Shown: piece after piece, positions 4,890 through 5,794 of the stretch
Numbering within the stretch: the stretch's first letter is position 1
Layout of the letters: every line of letters begins with the position of its first letter
Source of the DNA: Micrococcales bacterium
GTDB taxonomy: Bacteria; Actinomycetota; Actinomycetes; Actinomycetales; Microbacteriaceae
NCBI GenBank assembly: GCA_947448975.1
Contig: CANFPR010000056.1
Coordinates: 1 to 5,794, forward strand
Length of the DNA: 5,794 bases
Direction: 5' to 3'
Position numbers and translations under genes: made by a program
The notes under the pieces: generated by a model
Seen by the model: only the letters and a program-made list of their open reading frames with translations
Databases searched by the model: none
Told to the model about the DNA's origin: nothing

Positions 4890-5794
4890 ATGCCAGAAAT
4901 CTTGATTCCAGCCAACCTGCTTCCTGAAGACGGAAGATTCGGTTGCGGCCCCTCGCGAATTCGTCAAGCTCAACTCGACGCGTTTGCCAACGAGGGCTCG
5001 AAACTCATGGGAACCTCTCACCGCCAAGCGCCGGTGAAAAATCTGGTCAAACGCGTTCAAGATGGCCTCATCGAACTCTTTCACAACCCAGCCGGCTACG
5101 AGATCGTGCTCGGCAACGGTGGCTCGACCGCTTTCTGGGATGCAGCGGCATTTTCACTAGTTGAGCGCAAAGCTCAGAACTTGGTTCACGGTGAATTCGG
5201 TGCGAAGTTCGCAACCGCGCTCACCAACCCATGGCTCGAGAAGCCAACCGTCATCAACGGCGAACCTGGCTCTCGCCTCGCCTTGCAGAGCGAAGCTGGC
5301 GTCGACAGCTACGCGTACGCGCAGAACGAAACATCCACTGGTGTGGTCACTCCGGTGCAGAGAATTGCCGGTGCAGATGCCGGTGCCTTGTTCTTCACCG
5401 ATGCCACCTCGGCAGCCGGTGGCATCGACTTCGACGCCAACCAAACCGACGTCTACTACTTTGCACCGCAGAAAAACTTCGCTTCAGACGGTGGCCTATG
5501 GTTTGCGCTTATGTCGCCTCAAGCCGTAGAACGTGCCGAGCGCATCGCTTCGAGCGATCGCTACATCCCAGAGTTTTTGAGCATCAAGACCGCGATAGAC
5601 AACTCGCGCCTAAACCAGACTCTGAACACGCCAGCCATCTCAACGCTGTTCTTGCTGGCCGAGCAGATCGACTGGATTAACGAAAACGGCGGCTTGGGCT
5701 GGGCCGATGCGCGCACCAAGAGTGCATCAAACCATTTGTACGACTGGGCTGAGGCCTCGAGCTTTGCTACACCGTTTGTTTCTAACCCAGAGCA
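4890..5794 (+). CDS. serC: Phosphoserine aminotransferase, partial (3' end outside window)
   Basis: The visible 301 codons begin MPEILIPANLLPEDGRFGCG and belong to the actinobacterial type of SerC. The enzyme uses pyridoxal phosphate to convert 3-phosphohydroxypyruvate plus glutamate into phosphoserine plus 2-oxoglutarate, the second step of serine synthesis, in the cytoplasm. Visible marks: GCGPSRIR (18-25), the phosphate-binding loop GNGGSTAFWD (75-84), Asp171 in DATSAAGG, which should contact the cofactor ring nitrogen, and Lys195 in APQKNFASDGG, which should form the Schiff base. Family members are about 370 residues, so roughly 70 C-terminal residues are missing. The frame is open without breaks to the edge. 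The start lacks a Shine-Dalgarno but has a -10-like box 6 nt upstream, supporting leaderless translation. It is divergent from ideR. Confidence 0.96.
   Translation, partial: MPEILIPANLLPEDGRFGCGPSRIRQAQLDAFANEGSKLMGTSHRQAPVKNLVKRVQDGLIELFHNPAGYEIVLGNGGSTAFWDAAAFSLVERKAQNLVHGEFGAKFATALTNPWLEKPTVINGEPGSRLALQSEAGVDSYAYAQNETSTGVVTPVQRIAGADAGALFFTDATSAAGGIDFDANQTDVYYFAPQKNFASDGGLWFALMSPQAVERAERIASSDRYIPEFLSIKTAIDNSRLNQTLNTPAISTLFLLAEQIDWINENGGLGWADARTKSASNHLYDWAEASSFATPFVSNPE

Noticed and set aside
4276..4890. 204-codon plus-strand ORF opposite ideR
   Set aside because: The Ser/Arg-rich product is typical of an antisense shadow; ideR in the other strand has every family residue.

Overview
The window looks like chromosomal core sequence from an actinobacterium, most likely a Micrococcales/Microbacteriaceae-type genome of moderate GC by eye. 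Reasons: the iron-dependent regulator matches DtxR/IdeR residue for residue at the metal sites, SerC is of the short actinobacterial type, the HNH endonuclease is a widespread actinobacterial form, GTG and TTG starts are used, and two genes have probable leaderless promoters. The taxon is inferred from protein character, not from a database search.

Layout from left to right. 1-1699 (minus): first 566 codons of a large helicase-like P-loop protein whose C-terminus lies outside the window. Its start region shares a 74-bp intergenic stretch with a divergent tRNA-Arg(CCU) at 1774-1849 (plus). 1864-2211 (minus): small zinc-ribbon/TM2-domain membrane protein, tail to tail with the tRNA. 2259-2762 (minus): HNH endonuclease. 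2763-3045: a 283-bp spacer with a strong intrinsic terminator and, touching it, a probable 25-codon ORF with a strong Shine-Dalgarno; neither is explained by the flanking genes. 3046-3954 (minus): NlpC/P60 (C40) cell-wall peptidase, whose true start is judged to be a TTG. 4095-4787 (minus): IdeR/DtxR-type metal-dependent repressor. 4788-4889: divergent promoter region. 4890-5794 (plus): serC, phosphoserine aminotransferase, cut off by the window end.

Functionally the window holds mostly unrelated housekeeping genes: serine biosynthesis (serC), metal-responsive regulation (ideR), cell-wall remodelling (C40 peptidase), a conserved nuclease, a small membrane protein, a minor arginine tRNA and a helicase-like ATPase relative. 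The four larger minus-strand genes from 4787 to 1864 are co-oriented, but a 140-bp gap and an intrinsic terminator divide them into at least two or three transcription units.

The least explained part is 2823-2947: a short ORF with a strong ribosome binding site, a stem that could hide that site, and a stop codon within 3 nt of a textbook terminator. This layout would suit a small protein gene or a translation-controlled attenuator ahead of the HNH gene. Two protein-level oddities also stand out: the Walker A lysine is replaced by tyrosine in the helicase-like protein, and the DNA-reading Gln43 of IdeR/DtxR is replaced by Glu. I see no mobile elements, CRISPR arrays or phage genes.
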